Origin: Hyunsoonleella aestuarii
GTDB lineage: Bacteria > Bacteroidota > Bacteroidia > Flavobacteriales > Flavobacteriaceae
Direction of reading: 5' to 3'
DNA: 64,000 nt
Assembly: GCF_006148925.1 (NCBI RefSeq)
Contig: NZ_VAWB01000002.1
Location: forward strand, 524,460 to 588,459
Shown one piece after another: positions 25,811 to 34,376 of this stretch (its first letter is position 1; each line of letters starts with the position of its first letter). A program made the translations under genes and the position numbers. The notes below the pieces were generated by a model. It did not search any database. It had not been told where the DNA came from and worked only from the letters and a program-made list of their open reading frames with translations.

Positions 25811-27196
25811 ATGAAAAATTTCTTTTTTTTAACTTTTGTAATCCTAGCTATTGTATCCTGTAAAAATGAGAAAAGTGATAAAAAAGTGGATTATGCTATT
25901 ATCTCTGGAATCATTAAAAACAAACCTATTGGAGAGCTAACTATTAATAGCTACGACAGAACTTTTAGTGAACCTATTAAAGTTGCTGATGACGGAAGTT
26001 TCGTTGATACATTGAAGATTAAAACGAATTCTTACGTTCTTTTTGACAGCAAGAATCCTGTATTTCTTCGTCTTACAAAAGGAGATAACTTAAAAATTGA
26101 CTACGATGCCAATGATTTCGAAAACTCTTTAACTTTATCTGGGCAAGGTGCTTACGTAAACAAGTATTTATTAGCAAAAATGAAAACTGAAAAAAGTTTT
26201 TTAGGGAATCGTTTTGAGACCTACAAGCTAAATGAAACCGATTTTAAAGCTAAATATAATGATCTTAAAAATTCAAGTTTAGAATTGATGAATAGTTCGG
26301 AGGGCCTTGATGAAGCGTTTAAAGCATTAGAAGAAAAAGACCTACACTATTATTATTTGGCTAGGTTGAATGAATACGAAAACTACCGCCGTTATGTTAC
26401 TAAAGATGATACGTTTAATATTTCTGAGGACTTTTTAAATGATTTAGATAACCTGGATTATACTAACGAAAAAGATTTTGAATTCTCACAGAATTATAAA
26501 GGCTTAGTAAATAGTCATTACAAAGATTTAGCTGATAAATTAGCTAAAAATGATTCCATTGATAATGACATTGCCTTTTTAAAAACTTTGGGTTCAATTG
26601 AGAGTGAAGCTATTAAAAATGGATTGTTATTCGATTTTGCAAATAACTCCATGAGCTACTCCAAGGACATTGATGCTTTCTACAGTTTATATGCGAATAA
26701 CTCCAGCAATTCCGAAAATAACTTAGTTGTAAAAGAGAAGTATGACAAATTAATGGCACTTGCCCAAGGACGACCATCTCCAAAGTTTTTCGATTATGTT
26801 AACTATAAGGGTGGTACCACATCTTTAGATGATTTAAAGGGTAAGTATGTTTATGTTGATGTATGGGCTACATGGTGCGGTCCATGTAAACGTGAAATTC
26901 CTTATTTAAAGGAAGTTGAAAATAAATATCATGATAAGAATATTGAATTTGTTAGTGTTTCTATTGATAAAGCTGCGGATAGCGACAAGTGGAAAAATAT
27001 GATTGAAGATAAAGAGTTAGGTGGTATGCAGCTGTTTGCAGATAATGATTGGAATTCAAAATTTGTTAAAGACTACCAAATTCAGGGGATTCCTCGATTT
27101 ATATTAATTGATGCTGAAGGAAACATTGTAAATGCCAATGCACCTAGACCGTCTGATCCTAAATTAGTGGACTTATTTACTGAACTCAATATCTAA
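25811..27196 (+). CDS. TlpA-like thioredoxin-family lipoprotein
   Basis: A 461-residue lipoprotein: FFFLTFVILAIVSC with lipid-modified Cys near residue 17, followed by Lys/Asn/Glu. The N-terminal ~130 residues resemble DUF4369 (AIISGIIKNKPIGELTI... VFLRLTKGDNLKIDYD). A helical linker follows, then a thioredoxin/AhpC-TSA domain (about 320-461) with VDVWATWCGPCKREIPYL. The WCGPC redox pair is intact. Bacteroidota use such proteins as periplasmic or outer-membrane-anchored thiol-disulfide reductases. The partner is unknown. It lies between two terminators and is probably monocistronic. Confidence 0.83.
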   Translation: MKNFFFLTFVILAIVSCKNEKSDKKVDYAIISGIIKNKPIGELTINSYDRTFSEPIKVADDGSFVDTLKIKTNSYVLFDSKNPVFLRLTKGDNLKIDYDANDFENSLTLSGQGAYVNKYLLAKMKTEKSFLGNRFETYKLNETDFKAKYNDLKNSSLELMNSSEGLDEAFKALEEKDLHYYYLARLNEYENYRRYVTKDDTFNISEDFLNDLDNLDYTNEKDFEFSQNYKGLVNSHYKDLADKLAKNDSIDNDIAFLKTLGSIESEAIKNGLLFDFANNSMSYSKDIDAFYSLYANNSSNSENNLVVKEKYDKLMALAQGRPSPKFFDYVNYKGGTTSLDDLKGKYVYVDVWATWCGPCKREIPYLKEVENKYHDKNIEFVSVSIDKAADSDKWKNMIEDKELGGMQLFADNDWNSKFVKDYQIQGIPRFILIDAEGNIVNANAPRPSDPKLVDLFTELNI

Positions 27197-27212
27197 TTGA
27201 TTATATAATTTA

Positions 27213-27245
27213 AATAAAAAAAGCCGCTGGAAGCGGCTTTTTTTA
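27213..27245. terminator. Bidirectional rho-independent terminator
   Basis: AGCCGCT (27222-27228) pairs with AGCGGCT (27232-27238) around GGA. An A-run precedes it and a T-run follows, so it serves both the TlpA-like gene (plus) and the NAD(P)HX repair gene (minus), whose last codons it slightly overlaps. Confidence 0.9.
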
Positions 27246-28799
27246 TTCTTCCGCATCGGCAGTATCATCAGTTTCTTGAATATTTTCTGGCTGTTTAAAT
27301 AAATCAATAAAAGCTTCACCTAAATAATCAATTATATGGCTAGCAACTAGACTTTGGTAGCCAAAATATTCAACAGCGATATCAGCGGATTTACCATGTA
27401 AAAAGACGCCAAAAATAGCCGCAACAGAAGGATGATAACCTTGAGCTATTAAACCCGTTATAATACCTGTTAATACATCACCAGATCCGGCAGTCGCCAT
27501 TCCCGGATTTCCAGTGGTGTTAACATATAACTTGTCATCAAAAATAATGATGGTATTTGCACCTTTAATTACAAGAATCGACTTATGCTTCTTTGAAAAG
27601 GCCTTGGCTTTTTTCAATTTATCAAAATCATCTGTCCATGAACCAATAAGTCTTTCTAATTCTTTTGGATGCGGCGTTAAAATAGACTCGTCTGGTAATA
27701 ATTTTATTAGAGACTTCTTTTTAGAAAGTATATTTAAACCATCAGCATCAATAACCAAAGGGGCTGTATTATGCTTTAAAAAAGTCCCAAAGGCAGAAAT
27801 GGTGTCATTATTAGTTCCAGCACCAATACCAAAAGCAATGACACTTGGTTTAATTTCAAAATCTATGGAAGTTATCTGTTCTTCGTCATTATCTGTTATA
27901 ACCATAACCTCTGGCAACGCTGCTTGTATTGGTACATAACCACATTTTGGAACATAGGCCGTAACCAAACCAGAGCCTGCCGATAATGCTGCTCTACTAG
28001 TTAAACTTACTGCTCCAATTTTTCCATAACTACCTCCAATAATTAATGAATGACCAAAATTACCCTTATGAGAAAACTTATCTCTAGGAATATAATTAGG
28101 TAAAACTTCATGCTTGCCAATTAATTCAACATCTGTTTGGGTAGTTTGCAAAAACTCTGGATCTAAACCAATATCTAAAACTTCCCATTGAACAGTATAT
28201 TTCGCGGTTTCAGGTAAAAAGAAAACTAATTTGGGCGAAGCAAAACTTAAGGTAAACCCAGCATAAACAACAGCATCTTCATTCTCAACGGCCTTATCTG
28301 TATAAAGTCCAGATGGTATATCCACAGATAAAGTAAACGCTTGAGTCTTTTTAAAATGAATAAATAATTCTTTAATCCAAGATTGCACTAGTCTATTAAG
28401 TCCTATTCCGAAAATGGCGTCTACAATAATATCGTCTCTATGCATTTCGGGAAAGTCTTCGGAACAACTTAACAATTCTGGCCAATTTTTAGTGACATTC
28501 TTCACGCGATCATAGTTGATTAAAAAATCTTTTGATCGTTTATCACTGCAATTAACAATATAGGTTTTTACGTTATAACCATGTGTAATTAAGTGTCGAG
28601 CTATCACCAAGCCATCTCCCCCATTGTTGCCAATGCCACAAAAAACATGAATAGGAACCTGTGCCCCTTGCATGCGTAAATGCATCCAATTAAAAATTTG
28701 AGTGCCCGCACGTTCCATTAAATCGGTTGATGAAATGCCTTGACGTTCGGTGGTTATTTTATCTCCTTCATAAATCTGCTCCTTAGAAAATATCTTCAT
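27243..28799 (-). CDS. nnr: Bifunctional NAD(P)H-hydrate epimerase / ADP-dependent dehydratase
   Basis: Repairs NADHX and NADPHX, the hydrated forms of the cofactors. The N-terminal half (about 1-215, YjeF_N) is the epimerase, with CGIGNNGGDGLVIARHL and a later DIPSGL. The C-terminal half (about 230-500) is the ribokinase-like dehydratase, with KGNFGHSLIIGGSYGKIGA, LTPHPKELERL and the ATP/ADP-site NPGMATAGSGDVLTGII. At 518 residues it is the full fusion, as in E. coli Nnr (515). An acidic C-terminal tail (DDTADAEE) is extra. It stands alone on the minus strand, upstream of and divergent from the threonine operon. Confidence 0.93.
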   Translation of the reverse strand: MKIFSKEQIYEGDKITTERQGISSTDLMERAGTQIFNWMHLRMQGAQVPIHVFCGIGNNGGDGLVIARHLITHGYNVKTYIVNCSDKRSKDFLINYDRVKNVTKNWPELLSCSEDFPEMHRDDIIVDAIFGIGLNRLVQSWIKELFIHFKKTQAFTLSVDIPSGLYTDKAVENEDAVVYAGFTLSFASPKLVFFLPETAKYTVQWEVLDIGLDPEFLQTTQTDVELIGKHEVLPNYIPRDKFSHKGNFGHSLIIGGSYGKIGAVSLTSRAALSAGSGLVTAYVPKCGYVPIQAALPEVMVITDNDEEQITSIDFEIKPSVIAFGIGAGTNNDTISAFGTFLKHNTAPLVIDADGLNILSKKKSLIKLLPDESILTPHPKELERLIGSWTDDFDKLKKAKAFSKKHKSILVIKGANTIIIFDDKLYVNTTGNPGMATAGSGDVLTGIITGLIAQGYHPSVAAIFGVFLHGKSADIAVEYFGYQSLVASHIIDYLGEAFIDLFKQPENIQETDDTADAEE

Positions 28800-28926
28800 C
28801 TCTTATTTTTTTATTATTGATTTTTCAGTTCTAGTTTATATTCGTTAGCATTATTAAACGAAAATTGATTCAGTATAAGAATATTGTAAAAAGTTTTGAT
28901 TAGTTTTTTTATTAGGCTAAATGTAA

Positions 28927-28934
28927 TACTTTTG
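28927..28934 (+). promoter_or_regulatory. Bacteroidota -7 promoter element of the thr operon (TACTTTTG)
   Basis: TACTTTTG matches TAnnTTTG. A start of transcription a few bases downstream would place the thr leader ATG (28954) about 10-15 bases into the message and give thrA a 5' leader of about 200 bases. I find no well-spaced TTG at -33. Confidence 0.5.
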
Positions 28935-28953
28935 GAGTGTATATATCAATACC

Positions 28954-29061
28954 ATGAGTCCAAGTATTTTAAATACAATAGCAATTTTAGCTTTAAACCT
29001 TAAGGCTAATGCGTCTGTTTTAGGATTCAACACAAATATTACGACCCTTTGGGGTTGCTAA
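28954..29061 (+). CDS. thrL: Candidate threonine-operon leader peptide (35 residues)
   Basis: A 35-codon frame between the promoter element and thrA. Thr and Ile make up 8 of 35 residues, and four of the five codons 27-31 (TNITT) are Thr or Ile, just before LWGC and the stop. Clustered codons for the pathway products near the stop are the hallmark of attenuation leaders such as E. coli thrL. A 10-bp hairpin (28987-29009) lies in the middle, and an 8-bp hairpin (29084-29104) follows. The peptide does not resemble E. coli ThrL in sequence. Position and codon content support it; no alternative-pairing model is proved. Confidence 0.5.
   Translation: MSPSILNTIAILALNLKANASVLGFNTNITTLWGC
28987..29009 (+). 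promoter_or_regulatory. Hairpin inside the thr leader
   Basis: TTAGCTTTAA (28987-28996) pairs with TTAAGGCTAA (29000-29009), with one G-T pair, around ACC. Ribosome position on the leader frame would decide whether it forms. Confidence 0.45.
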
Positions 29062-29083
29062 TAATATACTCTTCAGGTAACTA

Positions 29084-29104
29084 TTGTGGTTCAATTAATC
29101 ACAA
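29084..29104 (+). promoter_or_regulatory. Second hairpin before thrA, possible attenuator
   Basis: TTGTGGTT (29084-29091) pairs with AATCACAA (29097-29104) around CAATT. AT-rich sequence with TATTATTTTT follows after 13 bases. A T-run directly after the stem is missing, so it is a weak terminator candidate. Confidence 0.35.
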
Positions 29105-29143
29105 ATTCATAAATATTATTTTTAACAAACAATTCATTAAAAA

Positions 29144-31588
29144 ATGAAGGTTTTAAAATTCGGAGGGACTTCTGTAGGTTCTTCAAAAAATATAAATAAC
29201 GTCATCAATATTTTAGAAGATTATTCTAAAAGTGATTCCATTATATGCGTAGTTTCTGCTGTTGGCGGAATTACAGATAAACTTTTACTTGCAGGTAAGC
29301 AAGCTCAAAATAAAGATCAATCTTTTCAGGAAACATTCAATTTAATTAAAGAAATTCATTTCGATATAATAAATGAATTAAATACCCAAAATAGTGAATC
29401 TATTTTAAGCTTTGTTGATGAAAAACTTAACGCTTTAAAAAGTTTATTAGAAGGTATTTTCTTAATTAACGAACTATCGCCTAAAACTTCCGATAAGCTC
29501 GTAACCTTTGGTGAAACCCTTTCTTCATTTATTATAGCAGAAACTATGAAAAATAGAAATATCTCTGCTGAAAGGAAAAATTCCCAAGAACTTATAATAA
29601 CGAATTCCAACTTTACGAAGGCTGAAGTTGATTATACCGTAACCAATAAAAATATTCGAGAGTATTTTAAAACTGCATCACAAAGAATAACCATACTTCC
29701 AGGATTTATTTCTAAATCGGTTATTGGAGAACAAACCACGCTAGGTCGTGGGGGGTCGGATTTTACGGCAGCCATAATAGCAGCTGCTTTGAATGTAGAG
29801 CAATTAGAAATTTGGACTGATGTAAGTGGTATGTTCACTACCAATCCTAAAATGGTTAAGCAGGCCTACCCTATTGATAAAATATCGTATCAAGAAGCTA
29901 TGGAATTATCACATTTTGGTGCTAAAGTACTATATCCCCCAACTGTGCAACCAGTTTTAGATTTAAATATCCCAATTCACATTAAAAATACACTGGCACC
30001 AAATGACAATGGTACCGTGATTTCTAATGATGATGTTAATAGTAGTAATCCTGTAAAAGGCATAAGTAATATTGGAAACATTGCTTTACTTACACTTCAG
30101 GGAAGTGGTATGGTGGGAATTCCTGGTTTTTCTAAACGATTATTTGAAACACTTTCTCAGGAAAAAATAAATGTTATTTTGATTACTCAAGCTTCATCAG
30201 AACATTCTATTTGCCTTGGTATAGATTCGAATGACGCTGAAAATGCAAAAATAGCTATTGACACAACATTCGAAAACGAAATAGCGCTTCATAAAATCGA
30301 CCCTATTCTTGTTGAAACAGGACTTTCTATTATTGCTCTTGTTGGGGATAGCATGAAGAACCATCAAGGTATAAGTGGAAAAATGTTTAGCACCTTGGGT
30401 AAAAACAACATTAATATTAGAGCTATTGCTCAAGGTGCTTCAGAAAAAAATATCTCAGCCGTTATAGCTGATAACGATGTTAAAAAAGCATTAAATACCT
30501 TACACGAACAATTTTTCGAAGCTAAAACAAAACAGTTAAATGTATTCATTACGGGTGTTGGTAATGTAGGTGAACGTTTGGTCGAACAAATAAAACAACA
30601 GAAGAAATATTTAAAGGAAAACTTAAAAATAAGCCTTCGCGTTGCTGGATTATCCAATTCTAAAACCATGATATTTGATGAATCTGGTATCGATTTAAAA
30701 AATTGGAAAGAACAATTAGCCGAAGGAGAAAAAGCATCTTTAACTGGCTTTTTTGAAAAAACAAAAGCGCTTAATTTACGAAACAGTATATTCGTGGATG
30801 TCACGGCAAATTATGATGTGGCCAATTTATACGCTAATTATTTAAGGCAAAGTATTGCTGTAGTAGCTTGTAATAAAATTGCCTGCTCGAGTGATTTTGA
30901 AAACTATAAATTACTTAAGCGATTGTCATTAAAATATAATGCGCCTTTCTTATTCGAAACTAATGTAGGTGCTGGGTTACCTATAATTGATACTTTAGGC
31001 AACTTAATGGCTTCTGGGGATAAAATAACCTCTATCCAAGCGGTACTTTCGGGAAGTTTAAATTTCGTGTTCAACAATTTTAACGACCATACTAAATTTT
31101 ACGACATTGTTAAACAAGCAGGCGCAGAAGGTTATACCGAACCAGATCCTCGAATTGACTTAAGCGGTGTTGATGTTGCTCGTAAAATATTGATTTTAGC
31201 CAGAGAAAGTGGTGTTGAAATGAATTTAGAAGATATTGAAAACACTTCATTCCTATCTGAAGCTGGATTAAAAAGTGATTCGGTTGATGATTTTTATCAA
31301 ACTTTAATTGACGACGAAGCGCATTACCAAAATTTATATGCATCAGCTAAAAGCAATAATTGCCAACTAAAATATGTTGCAAAGTTTGATGGTGAAAACG
31401 CAAGTGTTGGTTTACAAGAAATTCCAGAAGGGCATCCTTTTTATAATTTGGAAGGTAGCGACAATATAGTGATGTTCTATACGCAACGTTACCCTAAACA
31501 ACCAATGATTATTAAAGGTGCTGGTGCTGGTGCCGATGTAACGGCATCAGGCTTGTTTGCAGATATTATTAGATTGGCAAATGATTAG
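29144..31588 (+). CDS. thrA: Bifunctional aspartokinase / homoserine dehydrogenase
   Basis: Catalyses the first and third steps from aspartate to threonine (aspartyl phosphate, and reduction of aspartate semialdehyde to homoserine). The kinase is at about 1-290 (KFGGTSVGSS at the start, GRGGSDFTAA in the middle). Two ACT domains lie at about 300-460 (NIALLTLQGSGMVGIPG, SIIALVGDSMKNHQGISGKM) and the NAD(P)-binding dehydrogenase from about 465 (FITGVGNVGERLVEQI), with the catalytic domain to 814. The length matches E. coli ThrA (820). ACT domains imply feedback by threonine. It is first of thrABC, 12 bp before thrB, behind a likely leader peptide. Confidence 0.95.
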   Translation: MKVLKFGGTSVGSSKNINNVINILEDYSKSDSIICVVSAVGGITDKLLLAGKQAQNKDQSFQETFNLIKEIHFDIINELNTQNSESILSFVDEKLNALKSLLEGIFLINELSPKTSDKLVTFGETLSSFIIAETMKNRNISAERKNSQELIITNSNFTKAEVDYTVTNKNIREYFKTASQRITILPGFISKSVIGEQTTLGRGGSDFTAAIIAAALNVEQLEIWTDVSGMFTTNPKMVKQAYPIDKISYQEAMELSHFGAKVLYPPTVQPVLDLNIPIHIKNTLAPNDNGTVISNDDVNSSNPVKGISNIGNIALLTLQGSGMVGIPGFSKRLFETLSQEKINVILITQASSEHSICLGIDSNDAENAKIAIDTTFENEIALHKIDPILVETGLSIIALVGDSMKNHQGISGKMFSTLGKNNINIRAIAQGASEKNISAVIADNDVKKALNTLHEQFFEAKTKQLNVFITGVGNVGERLVEQIKQQKKYLKENLKISLRVAGLSNSKTMIFDESGIDLKNWKEQLAEGEKASLTGFFEKTKALNLRNSIFVDVTANYDVANLYANYLRQSIAVVACNKIACSSDFENYKLLKRLSLKYNAPFLFETNVGAGLPIIDTLGNLMASGDKITSIQAVLSGSLNFVFNNFNDHTKFYDIVKQAGAEGYTEPDPRIDLSGVDVARKILILARESGVEMNLEDIENTSFLSEAGLKSDSVDDFYQTLIDDEAHYQNLYASAKSNNCQLKYVAKFDGENASVGLQEIPEGHPFYNLEGSDNIVMFYTQRYPKQPMIIKGAGAGADVTASGLFADIIRLAND

Positions 31589-31663
31589 TTTTTTAAGAAT
31601 ATGGAATTACATAAAAGAAGCTCTAGTTACTGTTCCAGTGCACCGGAGAATTATTTAGTAGAT

Positions 31664-32590
31664 ATGATGAATGAAATTAAAATATTCTCCCCTGCAACTG
31701 TTGCTAATGTGGCATGTGGTTTCGACGTTTTAGGGTTTTGCCTAGATAATGTTGGGGACAACATGGTTATTAGAAAAACTGAAAAGAAAGGTATTTCTAT
31801 TACCAATATTGAAGGTTTCGATTTACCCTATGAAACCGAGTTAAATGTAGCTGGTGTTTCCGCCTTAGCCATGTATGAAGTGTTAGATGTAGATTTCGGA
31901 TTTGAAATAGAAATCTACAAAAACATAAAACCTGGAAGTGGCATTGGAAGCAGTGCTGCAAGTGCCGTTGGTAGCGTTTTTGGCATGAATGAACTCATAG
32001 GAAGACCTTTTAATACAACACAATTAACCGAATTCGCCATAAAAGGGGAAGCATTGGCTAGCAAGTGCGAGCATGCTGATAACTTAGCTCCTGCCCTATT
32101 TGGTGGGTTCACCTTAGTAAAAAGTGTATCGCCGTTGAAGATACTTGAAATTCCAACTCCAAATGAGTTGTATGCTACTATCATTCATCCACAGATAGAG
32201 ATTAAAACCTCTGAGGCAAGAGCAATTCTTCCGTCTAAAGTAGCATTGAGTGATGCCATCGCCCAATGGGCCAATGTTGGTAGCTTGGTTCACGGATTAC
32301 ATACAAACGACTATAATTTAATTAAAGAGTCGTTACATGATGGTATTGTAGAACCTTACAGATGTAAATTGATTCCACATTTTAAGGAAATAAAAGAAAG
32401 TGCTTTAAATGTTGGAGCATTAGGCGTTGGGATATCTGGATCGGGTCCATCTATATTTTCATTAAATAAAGGATTAGAAACGGCAAATAAAGTGAAAGAT
32501 GCGATGCAAAATGTATATAAAAATACAGGTATTGAATTTGATATACACGTATCAAAGATTAATACCGATGGAATTAAAATAATAGGATAA
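31664..32590 (+). CDS. thrB: Homoserine kinase
   Basis: Phosphorylates homoserine to O-phosphohomoserine. GHMP kinase: FSPATVANVACGFDVLGFCL at the start, the ATP-binding loop PGSGIGSSAASAVGSVFG at about 84-101, and the C-terminal GVGISGSGPSIFSL. An in-frame ATG at 31601 would add 21 residues rich in Ser, Tyr and Cys before the conserved start. Homoserine kinases begin at about MNEIKIFSPAT, so I place the start at 31664 (the next codon, 31667, is also ATG). Second gene of the thr operon. Confidence 0.93.
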   Translation: MMNEIKIFSPATVANVACGFDVLGFCLDNVGDNMVIRKTEKKGISITNIEGFDLPYETELNVAGVSALAMYEVLDVDFGFEIEIYKNIKPGSGIGSSAASAVGSVFGMNELIGRPFNTTQLTEFAIKGEALASKCEHADNLAPALFGGFTLVKSVSPLKILEIPTPNELYATIIHPQIEIKTSEARAILPSKVALSDAIAQWANVGSLVHGLHTNDYNLIKESLHDGIVEPYRCKLIPHFKEIKESALNVGALGVGISGSGPSIFSLNKGLETANKVKDAMQNVYKNTGIEFDIHVSKINTDGIKIIG

Positions 32591-32593
32591 GTG

Positions 32594-32624
32594 TTATTGT
32601 CATTTTGAACACAAGTGAGGAATC
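32594..32624. repeat. REP-like short repeat between thrB and thrC
   Basis: TGTCATTTTGAACACAAGTGAGGAATC resembles the TGTCATTTCGAACGAAGTGAGAAATC-type intergenic repeat frequent in Flavobacteriia. It explains the only larger gap (87 bp) in the thr operon. One copy in this window. Confidence 0.4.
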
Positions 32625-32677
32625 CCATAATACACAAGTAATCAAAATATTCTTGCCTTTACAAGAAACAAACAAAA

Positions 32678-33970
32678 ATGAAATACTACTCTTTAAATAA
32701 ACAAGCGCCAGATTCAACATTTAAAAATGCAGTGATTAAAGGGCTTGCCCCAGATAAAGGTTTATACTTTCCTGAAAGCATTACACCTTTACCTCAATCA
32801 TTTTTTGAGAATATTGATAATTTATCCAATACTGAAATTGCTTATGAAGCCATCAAACAATTTGTATGTCCAGAAATTCCTGAAGCAACTTTAAAAACAA
32901 TTGTCGATGAAACGCTTTCTTTTGATTTCCCTGTTGTTAAATTAAATGACAACATTTCAACTTTAGAATTATTTCATGGACCTACCATGGCATTTAAAGA
33001 TGTGGGCGCACGATTTATGGCACGCTGCTTAGGTTTTTTTAATAAAAATAACGATGAAGAAGTTACCGTTTTAGTGGCTACTTCTGGTGATACTGGTGGT
33101 GCTGTTGCAAATGGGTTTTTAGGTGTAAAAGGTGTTAATGTAGTTATTCTTTATCCTAGTGGTAAAGTAAGCGATATTCAAGAAAAGCAATTAACTACAT
33201 TGGGTCAAAATATAAAAGCCTTGGAAGTTAATGGCACTTTCGATGATTGCCAAGCCATGGTAAAAACAGCTTTTTTAGATGAGTCCCTAACAAGTAAAAT
33301 GCAGTTAACTTCTGCCAACTCTATTAATGTTGCTCGATGGTTGCCTCAGTTATTCTATTTTATGTTTGCATATAAGCAACTACATAATAAATATGAGGAT
33401 ATTGTGTTTTCTGTACCAAGCGGAAATTTCGGAAATATTTGTGCAGGCATGATGGCACAGCAGTTAGGACTGCCAATTAAACATTTTGTTGCTTCTAATA
33501 ATGAAAACAACGTTGTAACTAGATACCTTATTTCGCAATTGTACGAACCAAAACCATCAGTTCAAACCATATCGAATGCTATGGACGTAGGTGCACCGAG
33601 TAATTTTATCCGTATTGAAGAAATCTATAAAAACAGATTTGAAACCTTAAAAACAAATTTGTCTTCTTATAGTTTTAGTGATAACGACACCAAGGCTGCT
33701 ATGCTCGAAATTTATGATAACTATAATTACGTTGCCGATCCACATGGTGCTGTTGGATATTTAGGTTGCAAAACCTATTTAAAAGATAACCCAAATGTCC
33801 ATTGTGTGTTTTTAGAAACAGCACATCCCACTAAGTTTTTAGATGTGGTTGAAGAGGTTATTAAGAAAGAACAATCTTTGCCTAAACAAATACAATCTGT
33901 TATGGGTAAAGACAAAGTATCTAAAGTTATTTCTTCGTATGAAGATTTAAAGGCTTTTTTATTGAATTAA
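32678..33970 (+). CDS. thrC: Threonine synthase
   Basis: Converts O-phosphohomoserine to threonine with pyridoxal phosphate. 430 residues, like E. coli ThrC (428). GPTMAFKDVGARFM carries the Schiff-base lysine near residue 107. ATSGDTGGAVANGFLG is the phosphate-binding loop, and SANSINVARWLPQLFYF and PSGNFGNICAGMMA are conserved further on. It closes the thrABC operon; 53 bp separate it from the small membrane protein downstream. Confidence 0.95.
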   Translation: MKYYSLNKQAPDSTFKNAVIKGLAPDKGLYFPESITPLPQSFFENIDNLSNTEIAYEAIKQFVCPEIPEATLKTIVDETLSFDFPVVKLNDNISTLELFHGPTMAFKDVGARFMARCLGFFNKNNDEEVTVLVATSGDTGGAVANGFLGVKGVNVVILYPSGKVSDIQEKQLTTLGQNIKALEVNGTFDDCQAMVKTAFLDESLTSKMQLTSANSINVARWLPQLFYFMFAYKQLHNKYEDIVFSVPSGNFGNICAGMMAQQLGLPIKHFVASNNENNVVTRYLISQLYEPKPSVQTISNAMDVGAPSNFIRIEEIYKNRFETLKTNLSSYSFSDNDTKAAMLEIYDNYNYVADPHGAVGYLGCKTYLKDNPNVHCVFLETAHPTKFLDVVEEVIKKEQSLPKQIQSVMGKDKVSKVISSYEDLKAFLLN

Positions 33971-34023
33971 TCTTATTAATTCCCAAATGATACAAAATAT
34001 ATTTCTGAAGAAAATAATAAAAC

Positions 34024-34266
34024 ATGACTGAAGTAGACTGGATTGGTTTTTTAGGTGTTTTTCAAATACTACTCGCCTATTTTTTAAATGTTTTCGAGAA
34101 AATCTCTAAAAACGACTTATCATTTATACTTCTTAATCTTATTGGTGCATCAATGGCTTGTTTGGCTTCCGTTCTTTTAAAATATTGGCCTTTTATAATA
34201 TTAGAAGCTATTTGGGCAATAGTGTCGTTGTATTCTCTTTTCAGGTTTAAGACTATATCAAACTGA
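34024..34266 (+). CDS. CBU_0592-type small membrane protein
   Basis: An 80-residue protein with two to three predicted membrane helices: WIGFLGVFQILLAYFLNVF at about 6-24, then DLSFILLNLIGASMACLASV and FIILEAIWAIVSLYSLF. The pattern of a polar KISKND link between helix 1 and 2, with a Gly-Ala-Ser second helix, matches the CBU_0592 small membrane protein family. Function unknown. It lies 53 bp after thrC on the same strand, so it may be read through from the thr operon, but no link to threonine is evident. Confidence 0.75.
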   Translation: MTEVDWIGFLGVFQILLAYFLNVFEKISKNDLSFILLNLIGASMACLASVLLKYWPFIILEAIWAIVSLYSLFRFKTISN

Positions 34267-34376
34267 TTTAATCTACATGAATACTATCGGTTTCCACAAT
34301 AATATAATAAAGCTTTCATTCTAATAATTATAATTGAGTAGCGAAATTGCTTTTAAGGAGCAATCTAAGAATTTGT

